The notes under the pieces: model-generated
Database searches by the model: none
The model's input: only the letters and a program-made list of their open reading frames with translations
Told to the model about the DNA's origin: nothing
Made by a program: the position numbers and the translations under genes
Shown here: one piece after another, positions 45,294 to 56,400 of the stretch
How positions within the stretch are numbered: the stretch's first letter is position 1
Layout: each line of letters begins with the position of its first letter
NCBI GenBank assembly: GCA_030692355.1
Contig: JAUYCF010000083.1
Coordinates: 1 to 64,000 of the forward strand
Source of the DNA: Thiobacillus sp.
GTDB taxonomy: Bacteria > Pseudomonadota > Gammaproteobacteria > Burkholderiales > Thiobacillaceae
DNA: 64,000 nt
Direction of reading: 5' to 3'

Positions 45294-46094
45294 ATGGCCC
45301 TGTTCGACAAAACTATCGAGCACGCAAAGGACAGCCTCGCCGAGGTGTCGCGCGAGGCGATCGACCGCGCGAGCGAGCGGCTGTCGGATGTCGTGAAGGA
45401 CGGCGTCCTGCAGGCCGGCACCGAGCTGAAGGATGTCATCTGGCGCGCCAGCCAGGAAATCGACACCAAGCTTGACAAGATTTCCGAGGAACTGCACGCG
45501 CAACGCCAGTTCACCAAGGACGATGTGCGCGAAATGGTCGATTACGCGGGAGAAAGGCTCGGCACCGTAATGGACGCGCGCATCGTCCACGCCAAGTCGG
45601 AACTCTCGTCGCTGGTGCAGGAAAAGGTCGAGTACTTCAAGCGCGAGATCGACAGCTTCTTCATCGAGCGGCAGCGCGACCTCGCGCGCGAGCGGCGGCG
45701 GCTGTTCATCAACGTCGCCGTCGCCATTCTGGCGTCGCTGTCGCTCGGCTTCGTGTCCTGGCTGTACCACCAGTATCTCGGCGGCGGAATCGACGTGTTC
45801 GCCATCTTCCGCATCGTGTTTGCCTCGCTGATGGGCGGCTATGCGGCCTACCTCGCGGTCAAGCTGTTGCGCCGCTGGCTACTGATGTCGGAACACAAGA
45901 AGGACGCACTTTTCCTGGCCAGCCGCTACTGGGGCGCGCTACGGCCGGAAAGCATTTTTGGCACGGTTGTTCTGGTATGCCTGATGGCGGTGCTGATCGG
46001 ATTTCTACTGTTTCCGGAACAGATCGCGCAACTCACCGGCAGCGAAAAATGGCTCAAGGCCTTGCGCGAGGCCTACCCGATCTTTCAGCATTGA
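45294..46094 (+). CDS. hypothetical membrane protein with amphipathic N-terminal half
   Basis: A 266-residue protein I cannot assign to a family. Residues 1-138 are charged and helical (coiled-coil-like, with repeated acidic/basic heptads such as KVEYFKREIDSFFIERQRDLARERRRL). Three hydrophobic segments follow, at about 140-164, 172-195 and 222-243. The soluble region resembles apolipoprotein-like or tail-length-like helices only in composition. Start ATG 45294 is next to the plsY stop, so co-transcription is likely, and a membrane-associated role is the only inference I can support. Confidence 0.7.
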   Translation: MALFDKTIEHAKDSLAEVSREAIDRASERLSDVVKDGVLQAGTELKDVIWRASQEIDTKLDKISEELHAQRQFTKDDVREMVDYAGERLGTVMDARIVHAKSELSSLVQEKVEYFKREIDSFFIERQRDLARERRRLFINVAVAILASLSLGFVSWLYHQYLGGGIDVFAIFRIVFASLMGGYAAYLAVKLLRRWLLMSEHKKDALFLASRYWGALRPESIFGTVVLVCLMAVLIGFLLFPEQIAQLTGSEKWLKALREAYPIFQH

Positions 46095-46116
46095 ATCGGC
46101 GTGACCTGGCGACCCG

Positions 46117-47130
46117 TCATACGGCGTCGAGCGTCGCCAGTTCCCAGCGCGGCTTGACCGCAAACGTCAGATCCGGAATCGAACTCGACTGCGCCACCAG
46201 CCGCTGCGCGCCGGCGTAGGCGATCATCGCGCCGTTGTCGGTGCAGAATTCCAGCCGCGGATAAAACACAGCAATGCCGCGCGTAGCCGCGTCGCGCGTG
46301 AGCCGCTCCCGCAAATGCGCGTTGGCGCCGACGCCGCCCGCCACCACCAGCCGCGTTGCGCCGCTGTGCAAACAGGCTGCCAGACTTTTTTTCACCAGCA
46401 CCTCCACCGCCGCGGACTGGAACGCCGCAGCGATATCCGCCGCCTCGTCCAGCCCGACCTTGCGTACCAGCGTCAGCACTGCGGTTTTGAGTCCGCTGAA
46501 GCTGAAATCAAAATCGCCGGAATTCAACATCGGGCGCGGCAAACTGAAGCGGCTGGGATCGCCCGTAGCCGCCAGCGCCGACAGCGCCGGCCCGCCCGGA
46601 TAGCCCAGCCCGAGCAGCTGGGCGGTCTTGTCGAAGGCCTCGCCGGCTGCGTCGTCCAGCGTCTCGCCCATCAGTGTGTAGCGCCCGACGCCGGATACCA
46701 GCATCAGCTGCGTGTGCCCGCCGGACACCAGCAGGGCGACGAACGGGAATTCCGGCGGCGTATCGGAAATCAGCGGCGACAGCATGTGACCTTCGAGGTG
46801 ATGCACCCCGACCGCGGGGATGGCCAGCGCATACGCCAGCGCACGCGCCATCCCGGCGCCCACCAGCAAGGCGCCGGCAAGCCCCGGCCCCTCGGTGTAG
46901 GCAATGCCATCGATATCGGAAAGTGTGCGGTCACTTTCGGCCAGCACCTCGCGGGTCAGAGGTAATACCCGCCGGATATGGTCGCGCGATGCCAGTTCCG
47001 GCACCACCCCGCCATACGCGCTGTGCATGGCGATCTGCGAATACAGCGCATGCGCCAGGAGGCCGTGCGCGCTGTCATACAGCGCGACACCGGTTTCATC
47101 GCAGGAGGATTCGACGCCAAGCACAAGCAT
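46117..47130 (-). CDS. tsaD: tRNA N6-adenosine threonylcarbamoyltransferase
   Basis: TsaD, 337 residues, transfers threonylcarbamoyl to A37 of ANN-decoding tRNAs with TsaB and TsaE. N-terminus [18 protein letters not shown], metal histidines H111 and H115 in [30 protein letters not shown] and [13 protein letters not shown]. Divergent from rpsU, with 81 bp between the genes, the classic proteobacterial tsaD/rpsU arrangement. Confidence 0.98.
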   Translation of the reverse strand: MLVLGVESSCDETGVALYDSAHGLLAHALYSQIAMHSAYGGVVPELASRDHIRRVLPLTREVLAESDRTLSDIDGIAYTEGPGLAGALLVGAGMARALAYALAIPAVGVHHLEGHMLSPLISDTPPEFPFVALLVSGGHTQLMLVSGVGRYTLMGETLDDAAGEAFDKTAQLLGLGYPGGPALSALAATGDPSRFSLPRPMLNSGDFDFSFSGLKTAVLTLVRKVGLDEAADIAAAFQSAAVEVLVKKSLAACLHSGATRLVVAGGVGANAHLRERLTRDAATRGIAVFYPRLEFCTDNGAMIAYAGAQRLVAQSSSIPDLTFAVKPRWELATLDAV

Positions 47131-47167
47131 AGGGAAAACGGGGGGACTGGAAAAATCCTTGAGGGCT

Positions 47168-47176
47168 TGCTATTAT
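47168..47176 (+). promoter_or_regulatory. candidate extended -10 promoter of rpsU
   Basis: TGCTATTAT matches an extended -10 (TGn then TATTAT), 36 bases before the rpsU ATG, in the divergent tsaD/rpsU gap. I see no good -35. Confidence 0.35.
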
Positions 47177-47211
47177 TCTCGTTTTTCCAGTTTCCAGGAA
47201 GCCATCCCCAC

Positions 47212-47424
47212 ATGCCCCACGTCAAAGTCAAAGAAAACGAGCCGTTCGATGTCGCCCTGCGCCGCTTCAAGCGTTCCATCGAAAAAGTCGGCCTCTTGAC
47301 CGAACTGCGCGCCCGCACGTTCTACGAAAAGCCCACCGCCGAGCGCAAGCGCAAGCTCGCCGCCGCAGTCAAGCGCCAGAGCAAGCGCCTGCGCGGCCAG
47401 CAACTGCCTCCCAAGATGTATTGA
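47212..47424 (+). CDS. rpsU: 30S ribosomal protein S21
   Basis: S21, 70 residues, a basic small-subunit protein needed for initiation. The family core [20 protein letters not shown] and a C-terminal KRQSKRLR run are present. First gene of the rpsU-yqeY-dnaG-rpoD macromolecular synthesis operon. A hairpin follows its stop. Confidence 0.98.
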   Translation: MPHVKVKENEPFDVALRRFKRSIEKVGLLTELRARTFYEKPTAERKRKLAAAVKRQSKRLRGQQLPPKMY

Positions 47425-47444
47425 TTCTGCGTTCACGCAGAATC
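47423..47444 (+). other. hairpin between rpsU and yqeY
   Basis: Perfect 9-base stem (47423-47431 with 47436-47444), four-base loop, starting at the rpsU stop. There is no T-run, so a processing site or partial attenuator is more likely than a full terminator. It probably lets rpsU exceed dnaG, as in E. coli. Confidence 0.5.
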
Positions 47445-47454
47445 GCGCCTACCC

Positions 47455-47931
47455 ATGTCGCTCAAGGCACGCGTCACTGACGACATGAAAACGGCCATGC
47501 GCGGCCGCGCTAATCCTGATGAGGCGCAACACGCCAGGGAAACGGTGCGCCTCGGTACGATTCGCCTGCTTCTCGCTGCCATCAAGCAGAAAGAAATCGA
47601 CGAACGCATCGAACTGGACGACGCTGCGGTCAGCAGCATCGTCGAAAAACTCATCAAGCAACGCAAGGATTCGATCAGCCAGTTTCAGGCGGCCGGTCGC
47701 GATGACCTGGTGGCGGCCGAACAGGCCGAGCTCGCCGTGCTGCAGGCCTATCTGCCCGAGCCGCTCTCCGCCGCCGAGGTGGAGGCCGCGGTCACGGCGG
47801 CGATAGCCGAATCCGGCGCGTCCAGCGCCAAGGACATGGGCAAGGTGATGGGGCTATTGAAGCCCCGCCTCGCAGGCCGTGCCGACATGGGCCAGGTTTC
47901 CGCGCTGATCAAGGCCCGCCTCGCAGGCTGA
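47455..47931 (+). CDS. GatB/YqeY domain protein
   Basis: A 158-residue protein of the YqeY family, related to the tRNA-binding tail of amidotransferase subunit GatB. Core motifs are LKARVTDDMKTAMRGR, DERIELDDAAVSSIVEKLIKQRKDSI and the C-terminal MGKVMGLLKPRLAGRADMGQVS. A role in translation quality is suspected but not established. Sits between rpsU and dnaG, an insertion common in betaproteobacterial versions of this operon. Confidence 0.93.
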   Translation: MSLKARVTDDMKTAMRGRANPDEAQHARETVRLGTIRLLLAAIKQKEIDERIELDDAAVSSIVEKLIKQRKDSISQFQAAGRDDLVAAEQAELAVLQAYLPEPLSAAEVEAAVTAAIAESGASSAKDMGKVMGLLKPRLAGRADMGQVSALIKARLAG

Positions 47932-47936
47932 GTCCC

Positions 47937-47957
47937 ACCCGGGCTCGCCCGGGTTTA
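47937..47957 (+). terminator. terminator-like hairpin before dnaG
   Basis: Perfect 7-base GC-rich stem (47937-47943 with 47948-47954) and CTCG loop, followed by TTAT only. It directly precedes dnaG and may attenuate read-through from rpsU-yqeY. Confidence 0.5.
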
Positions 47958-47970
47958 TCATGCAACAACC

Positions 47971-49665
47971 ATGATCCCGCGCGATTTCATCGACACCCTG
48001 CTCGCCCGCGTCGACATCGTCGACGTCATCGACCGGCGCGTGCCGCTGAAAAAAGCCGGGCAGAATTACCAGGCCTGCTGCCCCTTCCACAGCGAAAAAA
48101 CCCCCTCCTTCACGGTCAGCCCGACCAAGCAGTTCTATCACTGCTTCGGCTGCGGCGCGCACGGCTCCGCGCTTGGCTTCCTGATGGAATATGAGCACAT
48201 GGGCTTTCCCGACGCGGTGGCGGCGCTGGCGCAGGATACCGGCCTGCCGGTGCCCGAGTCCGGCGAGCCTGATCGCCCCAAGCCGCCACCCGCGCTGTGG
48301 GAGGCGCTGGAACAGGCCGCGCAGTTCTATAGAAAACAACTCAAGCAGACACCGCGCGCCATCGACTATCTGAAAAAACGCGGGCTGACCGGCGCCATCG
48401 CCGCCCGCTACGGCATCGGCTACGCGCCGGACGGATCACCGTTGAAGCAGGTCTTCCCCGATTACACGGCGGATGCCCTTGCCGTATCCGGCTTGGTCAT
48501 CGACGGCGACCGCGGACGCTACGACCGCTTCCGCGACCGCATCATGTTCCCCATCAAGAACATCAAGGGCCAGATTGTCGGCTTCGGCGGCCGGGTGCTC
48601 GACAAAGGGGAGCCGAAATACCTCAATTCGCCGGAAACCCCGCTGTTCCACAAAGGCTCGGAGCTTTACGGCCTGTTCGAAGCGCGCGCCGCGATCAAGG
48701 CTGCAGGACGCGCGATCGTGGTCGAAGGCTATATGGACGTCGTCGCACTGGCGCAGCACGGCGTGGAATTTGCCGTCGCTGCACTGGGGACGGCCACCAC
48801 ACCGATTCATGTGCGCACCCTGCTGCGCCACACCGACCGTCTGATCTACGCCTTCGACGGCGACAACGCCGGCCGCAAGGCCGCCTGGCGCGCACTCGAA
48901 AACTCGCTGGAAGCGCTGCAGGACGGCAAGGAAGTCAGCTTCCTGTTCCTGCCCGAAGGTGAAGACCCCGACAGCACCATCCGTGCCCACGGACAGGCTG
49001 CCTTTTTAAAACTGCTGGACACCGAAACCCTGCCGCTCTCGGCTTTTCTGGTGCGCGAACTGTCGCGCGACCGCAAGCTCGACAGCCAGGAGGGCCGTGC
49101 CACGCTGATCAAGGAAGCGAAACCGCTGCTGGAGAAAATTGGCGCGCCGCTGCTGGCCCGTCTGATCCAGCGGCAAATCGCCGAACTTGTGCACTTGCAG
49201 GCCGATGAGCTCGGCCTCATGGGGACGAAACCCGGTGTCGTCCGGCGCCCGCCCTTGCGCCCGCAGCGGCGGCCGGCGCCATCGCGCGTGCGCAGCCTGG
49301 CCCGCACCCTGCTAATGAACCCGCAGCGCGTCGCCGAAGTCGATCCCTGCTGGCTGGACGTGAACGACCCGTTATGCGGGCACATGAGCGAACTGATGAA
49401 CTGGCTGCGCGACGTGGGTCCGCTCAAGCCGCAAACACTCACCGAAGCCGCCAAAGGCAGCGTGCTTGAACCGCTGATCGAGGAACTGATGACAGATTTG
49501 CTCGACAAAGATGACAGTTGGGACTGGAACGCGGAATTCGATGGCGCTGTCAAACAGCTGCGCGACGACTGGCAGCGCCGCCGCTGGCAGGAATTGGCGA
49601 CGCGGCCGCTGGACAGCCTGAGCGCCGGCGAACGCCAGGAATTGACTGAGCTAGCACGATTTTAG
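47971..49665 (+). CDS. dnaG: DNA primase
   Basis: DnaG, 564 residues, makes RNA primers at the replication fork. The N-terminal CHC2 zinc domain has [12 protein letters not shown] and [10 protein letters not shown] (Cys36/37, His40, Cys58, Cys61). The RNA polymerase domain holds [19 protein letters not shown] and the TOPRIM region [15 protein letters not shown] with AFDGDNAG. The C-terminal helicase-binding region is present but compact. Followed by rpoD after 112 bp that contain a possible internal promoter. Confidence 0.98.
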   Translation: MIPRDFIDTLLARVDIVDVIDRRVPLKKAGQNYQACCPFHSEKTPSFTVSPTKQFYHCFGCGAHGSALGFLMEYEHMGFPDAVAALAQDTGLPVPESGEPDRPKPPPALWEALEQAAQFYRKQLKQTPRAIDYLKKRGLTGAIAARYGIGYAPDGSPLKQVFPDYTADALAVSGLVIDGDRGRYDRFRDRIMFPIKNIKGQIVGFGGRVLDKGEPKYLNSPETPLFHKGSELYGLFEARAAIKAAGRAIVVEGYMDVVALAQHGVEFAVAALGTATTPIHVRTLLRHTDRLIYAFDGDNAGRKAAWRALENSLEALQDGKEVSFLFLPEGEDPDSTIRAHGQAAFLKLLDTETLPLSAFLVRELSRDRKLDSQEGRATLIKEAKPLLEKIGAPLLARLIQRQIAELVHLQADELGLMGTKPGVVRRPPLRPQRRPAPSRVRSLARTLLMNPQRVAEVDPCWLDVNDPLCGHMSELMNWLRDVGPLKPQTLTEAAKGSVLEPLIEELMTDLLDKDDSWDWNAEFDGAVKQLRDDWQRRRWQELATRPLDSLSAGERQELTELARF

Positions 49666-49702
49666 CTTGTCAGATGCCCCAAGACAAAGTCCCGGCTTGC
49701 AG

Positions 49703-49708
49703 TATAAT
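49703..49708 (+). promoter_or_regulatory. candidate -10 of an internal rpoD promoter
   Basis: TATAAT in the dnaG-rpoD gap, 69 bases before the chosen rpoD start; no convincing -35 accompanies it. An internal promoter for rpoD is expected by analogy with E. coli. Confidence 0.35.
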
Positions 49709-49777
49709 TACCGGTTTTTGAACGATTTTTTCTGCCCGATCCGGTTGCATGGGCAGAACCTGAGCGGAGAAATACCT

Positions 49778-51712
<1,935 letters not shown>

Positions 51713-51718
51713 GCACCC

Positions 51719-51739
51719 AGCCCTGCCAGTGGCGGGGCT
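51719..51739 (+). terminator. hairpin after rpoD
   Basis: Nine-base stem with one G-T pair (51719-51727 with 51731-51739), three-base loop, and a weak T-run (GTTTTC) 6 bases later. It could end the operon just before the tRNA. Confidence 0.5.
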
Positions 51740-51750
51740 GCCACGTTTTC

Positions 51751-51827
<77 letters not shown>

Positions 51828-51878
51828 ATTCACCCAACATCAGCGATAATCTCCCCCATAAAAACAGGGGGGAGACGG

Positions 51879-52463
51879 ATGGAAGGGGAAGCAAGGAAAC
51901 CCGGCGAGCGCCGTTTGCAGATCCTGCAAACGCTGGCTGCGATGCTGCAGGAACCAAAACCGGAAAAAATCACCACGGCGGCACTGGCGGCACGCGTCGG
52001 CGTGTCGGAAGCGGCGCTGTACCGTCACTTTGCCAGCAAGGCGCAGATGTACGAAGGCCTGATCGAGTTCATCGAACAGACGCTGCTCGGACTGATCGCG
52101 CGCATCACGGCCGACACGCCGTCACCCGCCGCCCAGGTCGAAGCCATTCTCGGCATGCTGCTGAACTTTGCGGAAAAGAATCCGGGGATGACGCGGGTAC
52201 TGATCGGCGATGCGCTGGTGAACGAAAACGAGCGCCTGCAAAAACGTATCAATCAACTTCACGATCGCATCGAGGCGCAGTTGCGGCAATGCCTGCGCTT
52301 TTGCGGCGACCGGCAGGCCGAACTCAGCGCACCGCTGGCCAATCTGCTGCAATGCGTGGTGGTGGGGCGCTGGCACCAGTTTGCCAAGAGCGGGTTTACG
52401 CGCGCGCCCGGCGGCGACATCCAATTGCTGCTGTCGCGCCTGCTGGGCGCTCAGCCGGCCTGA
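51879..52463 (+). CDS. slmA: nucleoid occlusion factor SlmA
   Basis: SlmA, 194 residues, a TetR-family DNA-binding protein that blocks FtsZ assembly over the nucleoid. N-terminal helix-turn-helix ITTAALAARVGVSEAALYRHFASKAQMYEGLIEFIE, then the ligand-type helical core with KNPGMTRVLIGDALVNENERLQKRI and a HQFAKSGF segment, typical of SlmA rather than a drug-responsive TetR. It follows the tRNA by 51 bp and overlaps the end of the convergent moeB by 13 bp. Confidence 0.92.
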   Translation: MEGEARKPGERRLQILQTLAAMLQEPKPEKITTAALAARVGVSEAALYRHFASKAQMYEGLIEFIEQTLLGLIARITADTPSPAAQVEAILGMLLNFAEKNPGMTRVLIGDALVNENERLQKRINQLHDRIEAQLRQCLRFCGDRQAELSAPLANLLQCVVVGRWHQFAKSGFTRAPGGDIQLLLSRLLGAQPA

Positions 52464-53221
52464 AACGCGGCCGGCCCGCACACCGGGCAGGCCGGGTCGC
52501 GCGGCACCTTCATTACGCGGGCATCGGCCCGCAGGCCGTCCCACAACAGCAGCCTGCCGATCAGGGGCTCGCCCACCCGTGCCAGATATTTCAGTGCCTC
52601 CATCGCCTGCATCGCGCCGACGATACCCACCAGCGGCGAAAACACACCCGCCTCGGCACAGCGCAATTCGGGCTCATCCACATGGTCGGGGAACAGGCAG
52701 TGGTAACACGGGGTGCCGTCGAGGCGCGAATCAAAGACGGCCAGTTGCCCCGAAAATCCGATCGCGGCGCCCGACACCAGCGGCTTGCCCAATGCCACGC
52801 AGGCGCGGTTGACGGCATGCCGGGTGGCGAAATTGTCCGACGCGTCGACCACCAGATCGACCGCCGCGACGGCCTCAAGCAAGGCGGTATTCGCCAGCGC
52901 CTGGCCGATCGGCTGCACGTCGATTTCCGGATTGATGGCGCGCACGCTGCGCGCCAGAGATGCGGCCTTGTTCTCGCCGATCGCCGCCGTGGCATGGCCG
53001 ATCTGGCGCTGCAAATTGGTGAGGTCGACCGTGTCGCCGTCCGCCAGCAGCAACCGCCCGACCCCCGCCGCACCCAGATACAGTACCACCGGGCATCCCA
53101 GCCCGCCGGCGCCGACAACCAGCACCGCGGCATCGCAGATGCGCGCCTGCCCGTCCACGCCAACATCCGGCAGCAGGATGTGCCGGCTGTAACGCAGCAG
53201 TAGGTCGTCGGTCAGTTCCAT
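52451..53221 (-). CDS. moeB: molybdopterin-synthase adenylyltransferase
   Basis: MoeB/ThiF-type E1-like enzyme, 256 residues, adenylates the C-terminus of a sulfur-carrier protein (MoaD or ThiS). The nucleotide loop is LVVGAGGLGCPV. DGDTVDLTNLQRQIGH and VDASDNFATRHAVN follow. The two zinc CxxC pairs are CYHC and CPVC. Start ATG 53221 matches the family N-terminus (LLLRYSRHILL). MoeB and ThiF cannot be separated by sequence alone. Convergent with slmA; the unknown 131-residue gene lies immediately upstream. Confidence 0.88.
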   Translation of the reverse strand: MELTDDLLLRYSRHILLPDVGVDGQARICDAAVLVVGAGGLGCPVVLYLGAAGVGRLLLADGDTVDLTNLQRQIGHATAAIGENKAASLARSVRAINPEIDVQPIGQALANTALLEAVAAVDLVVDASDNFATRHAVNRACVALGKPLVSGAAIGFSGQLAVFDSRLDGTPCYHCLFPDHVDEPELRCAEAGVFSPLVGIVGAMQAMEALKYLARVGEPLIGRLLLWDGLRADARVMKVPRDPACPVCGPAAFQAG

Positions 53222-53237
53222 TGGGGGGATCGGGTCG

Positions 53238-53633
53238 TTATTTATAATCACGCCATTCTTCCGGCGTGTCGTCACGGTCGCCGTGCAAGTGGCTCTCGTA
53301 GACCTTCATGAAAGCCTGCTGGGATTTGATGTCCGGTTCGTCGGCCGCGACATTGCTGCGCTGCACGCTTTCGCTGAAATAAGCCAGCGCGCGTTTGAGC
53401 TTGCTCATGAGGCTGTTGTCGAGATGAAATCCCTGACTCGCCAGCGCCGTTTCCAGACCTTCCAGGGTGTATTCGCAGATGTGGTAGCGCACCAGCAGAC
53501 GGCTGCCGTCCGATCCGACCGTCGCCACCAGCCCCTCCAGTCCTTCGAGCAAAACCAGCGCGTGTTCTGCCTGACCAGACGGCAGGTCATGGAAAACAAT
53601 TTCGCGGATTTTTTCGAGGTCACATGGGCGCAT
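53238..53633 (-). CDS. conserved-looking hypothetical protein
   Basis: A 131-residue soluble protein that I cannot name. Residues 20-75 (HALVLLEGLEGLVATVGSDG followed by a VRYHICEYTLEGLETALASQGF segment) have the beta-alpha-beta rhythm of a ferredoxin-like HMA domain, without a CxxC metal site. The rest is helical, ending in an acidic tail. It lies between moeB and ctpA on the same strand. A ligand- or protein-binding module is the most I can infer. Confidence 0.7.
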   Translation of the reverse strand: MRPCDLEKIREIVFHDLPSGQAEHALVLLEGLEGLVATVGSDGSRLLVRYHICEYTLEGLETALASQGFHLDNSLMSKLKRALAYFSESVQRSNVAADEPDIKSQQAFMKVYESHLHGDRDDTPEEWRDYK

Positions 53634-53713
53634 GGCACACCACTCAGACAGAATTTATCCAGTATAGCGCTGCTATTTGTGCGGTGGCGGGTTTACAGCC
53701 ACCGCACACCAGA

Positions 53714-55129
53714 TCAACGGCCCTGCAGGATCTGCAAGCCTTTCAGCAGGTTTAGCGCCTGATTCATCTGGTAATCGTTCTTCGAGACGATCTCGCCCGG
53801 TTCCAGTGCCGTCGGCTTTTTGTCCTCGCCATTCTTGCCCGGTTTGTCCGCTGGCGGCGCCTTGATGACTTCGTCCGGCTTGGGCATCGGGGCGGGCTCC
53901 TCGCCCGCGGGATTGACCAGATGCTTGTTGAGATCGGCCTCGCGAATACCAAAACCGTTCTCCGATTCAGGCATTGCCGGGTCTTCCACCACGATATCCG
54001 GCTCGATGCCCTTGGCCTGGATGGAGCGCCCGTTCGGCGTGTAGTAGCGCGCGGTGGTGAGCTTGATCGCCGTGCCGTTACCGATCGGCAGGATGGTCTG
54101 CACCGAGCCCTTGCCGAAGGTGCGGGTGCCCATGACGACTGCGCGCTTGTGGTCCTGCAGCGCGCCCGCCACGATTTCGGACGCCGAGGCCGAGCCGCTG
54201 TTGACCAGCACCACCATCGGCACGCTCTTCACGCCCTCCGGCAGGTTTTTCAGATAATCGGACTGCATCGGGCGCAGATAATGTTCACGGCTGGCGGTCA
54301 GACGCATTTTGGCGTCTTCGCTGCGCCCCTCGGTATACACCACCAGGCTGTCGGGCTTGACGAAGGCGGCCGTCACCGCGACCGCGCCGTTGAGCAGGCC
54401 GCCCGGATCGTTGCGCAGATCAAGAATCAGGCCCTTCAGCGGCGCCTTGTTGTCCTTGTAGAGACCGTTCAATGCTTCGGCCAGCAACTCGCCGGTGTGT
54501 TCCTGAAACTGCGTCACGCGCACGTAACCATAGCCGGGATCGACCAGTGTGGACTTGACGCTGCGAATTTTGATGACCGCGCGGGTCAGGGTCAGCACGA
54601 TGGGTTTGGCCACGCTCTTGCGTGCGATGGTGAGCCTGATGCTCGTCCCCGGCTTGCCGCGCATCCGCTTCACCGCATCGTTCAGCGTCATGCCTTTCAC
54701 CGGCGTGTCGTCGAGCTTGACGATCAGGTCGCCCGGCTTGACCCCGGCCTTGAAGGCAGGCGTATCCTCGATCGGCGAAATGACCTTGACGAAGCCGTCT
54801 TCCATACCGACTTCGATGCCGAGGCCGCCGAACTCGCCCTGGGTGCCGACCTGCAGGTCCTTGAACGCCTCGATATCCAGGTAGGAGGAGTGCGGATCCA
54901 GCCCGGTCAGCATGCCATTGATCGCTTCGGTGATGAGTTTCTTGTCTTCGACCGGCTCGACGTAATCATTCTTGATGCGGGCGAACACGTCGGTAAAGGC
55001 GCGCAGCTCCTCGACCGGCAGCGCCGTCTCCGCATCCTTGTCGGCGATCGCCGACAGGTTGACCGTCAGCGCGGCGCCGGCCAGCAAGCCGGCCAGGCCG
55101 ACGAGTATGGATTTCGCCTTTTGTGTCAT
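53714..55129 (-). CDS. ctpA: S41 carboxy-terminal processing protease
   Basis: C-terminal processing peptidase, 471 residues, an exported serine protease. An N-terminal hydrophobic anchor (about 8-28) is followed by a PDZ domain with GGLGIEVGM and a PGDLIVKLDDTPVKGM segment. The S41 catalytic domain has the nucleophile serine in SGSASASE (311-318) and Lys340 in RTFGKGS. A proline- and acid-rich tail follows. It is directly downstream of envC (1-bp gap), a conserved pair, hinting at control of cell-wall hydrolase factors. Confidence 0.96.
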   Translation of the reverse strand: MTQKAKSILVGLAGLLAGAALTVNLSAIADKDAETALPVEELRAFTDVFARIKNDYVEPVEDKKLITEAINGMLTGLDPHSSYLDIEAFKDLQVGTQGEFGGLGIEVGMEDGFVKVISPIEDTPAFKAGVKPGDLIVKLDDTPVKGMTLNDAVKRMRGKPGTSIRLTIARKSVAKPIVLTLTRAVIKIRSVKSTLVDPGYGYVRVTQFQEHTGELLAEALNGLYKDNKAPLKGLILDLRNDPGGLLNGAVAVTAAFVKPDSLVVYTEGRSEDAKMRLTASREHYLRPMQSDYLKNLPEGVKSVPMVVLVNSGSASASEIVAGALQDHKRAVVMGTRTFGKGSVQTILPIGNGTAIKLTTARYYTPNGRSIQAKGIEPDIVVEDPAMPESENGFGIREADLNKHLVNPAGEEPAPMPKPDEVIKAPPADKPGKNGEDKKPTALEPGEIVSKNDYQMNQALNLLKGLQILQGR

Positions 55130-55130
55130 C

Positions 55131-56369
55131 TCACTTCACCCACAGGAGGGGATTAACAGGACGGCTTTGATGCCGCATTTCAAAATACAGGCCGGGGTCG
55201 GGCTGGCCGCCGCTGTTGCCGACCGCGGCGATGGCGTCACCGGGCTGGACCCGTTCGCCCACCTGCTTATACAGACTTTCATTATTACTGTACAGACTCA
55301 TATAGCCCTCCCCGTGGTCGACAATAATGAGGTTGCCAAAGCCGCGCAGCCACTCGGCAAACACCACCTGCCCGGCTGCGATCGCCTTCACCGCGGCGCC
55401 CTCCGCGGCACGGATGAACAGGCCTTTCCAGCTCACCCCACCATCTTCTCTCTGAGCGCCGAAGCGGTTCATCAGTTCCCCGGCGACAGGCAGCCGCAGT
55501 GAACCTTTCAAACCTGAAAAAGGCTTGTCGGAGCGGAACGCTACCGGCGTTTCGGTATTGACGCCCAGGGCGCGGCGCGGCTGGCTGGGCGCGCTCTTCC
55601 CATCTTTTTGATTCCTTTGCGCCTGTTGGGCGGCACGTTCACGCGCCGCCTGCTGCGCCATCAGCCGGTTGAGGCGCTCTACCAGTTGCGTCAGGCTGCG
55701 CTCGTCACGCTTGAGGCTGGAAATTTCACGCCGCTGCTGCTGGATTTGCACCGACAGTTTTTGCAGGACCTGCTCGCGGGCGCGTTTGTCGGCCAGCAGT
55801 TTTTTTTGCTCGGCTTCGCGGGCTATCTGCAGCTGCGCCAGTTCGGTCGTCTTTTGTTCGGTTTGCTGCCGCAGCGCTGCCAGTTTCGCCAGGTCGGCGC
55901 GAAGCGCCTCGATCGTCTCGTGCCGGGCGCGCGACAGGTGCGCCAGGTAACGCAGATCGCGCGCGGCCTGGTTGGGGTCCGCGCCGTTGAGCATGAGTTT
56001 GAGCGCATCGCCCTGCCCGCGCTGGTAGGCGGCCTTGAGCGCCTGGGCAAGGTGGGCCTGCTGCGCGCGGATGCGTGCCGTCGTAGCGTCAGCCTGCTGC
56101 GTCAGCGCCTGCAAATCAGTCTGGGCGCGCTGGCGTTCGCCGTCCAGCTGGCGCAACTGGCGCAGCGCGCTGCTGATCGCGCGCTCGGACTGGCCCAGCT
56201 CGTCGGCCGCTTCCTTACGGTGCGCCTGGGTGCCGCGAAATTCCTGCTGCAGGGTTTGCAGGCGCTGCTTGAGGGCATCGAGTTCGGATTGCTTGCGATC
56301 GGCCTGGTTGGCGCTGGCGCACAGCGGCCAGATCAACACCAGCAGGACGAGAAATGGTCTGAAGTTCAC
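55131..56369 (-). CDS. envC: EnvC-type murein hydrolase activator
   Basis: A periplasmic protein of about 412 residues: signal peptide, long coiled-coil (about 25-250, many KQ/RQ/EQ heptads), then a C-terminal LytM (M23) domain. The zinc ligands of catalytic LytM enzymes are replaced: WKGLFIR where HxGxD is expected, SLYSNN, and GLYFEM instead of HLHFE. That is the EnvC pattern, so it should activate amidases rather than cut peptidoglycan. I start at GTG 56369, where the signal peptide begins; upstream residues would overlap gpmI. Confidence 0.93.
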   Translation of the reverse strand: MNFRPFLVLLVLIWPLCASANQADRKQSELDALKQRLQTLQQEFRGTQAHRKEAADELGQSERAISSALRQLRQLDGERQRAQTDLQALTQQADATTARIRAQQAHLAQALKAAYQRGQGDALKLMLNGADPNQAARDLRYLAHLSRARHETIEALRADLAKLAALRQQTEQKTTELAQLQIAREAEQKKLLADKRAREQVLQKLSVQIQQQRREISSLKRDERSLTQLVERLNRLMAQQAARERAAQQAQRNQKDGKSAPSQPRRALGVNTETPVAFRSDKPFSGLKGSLRLPVAGELMNRFGAQREDGGVSWKGLFIRAAEGAAVKAIAAGQVVFAEWLRGFGNLIIVDHGEGYMSLYSNNESLYKQVGERVQPGDAIAAVGNSGGQPDPGLYFEMRHQSRPVNPLLWVK

Positions 56370-56400
56370 CCTGATGAGCTTACCCGAACTTGCACCCGGT

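Noticed and set aside
51879-52463. TetR-type drug-efflux regulator
   Set aside because: The sequence follows SlmA through both the DNA-binding and the core helices, and no transporter is adjacent.
55131-56369. Active M23 endopeptidase
   Set aside because: All expected zinc-ligand histidines are replaced, matching the non-catalytic EnvC activators.
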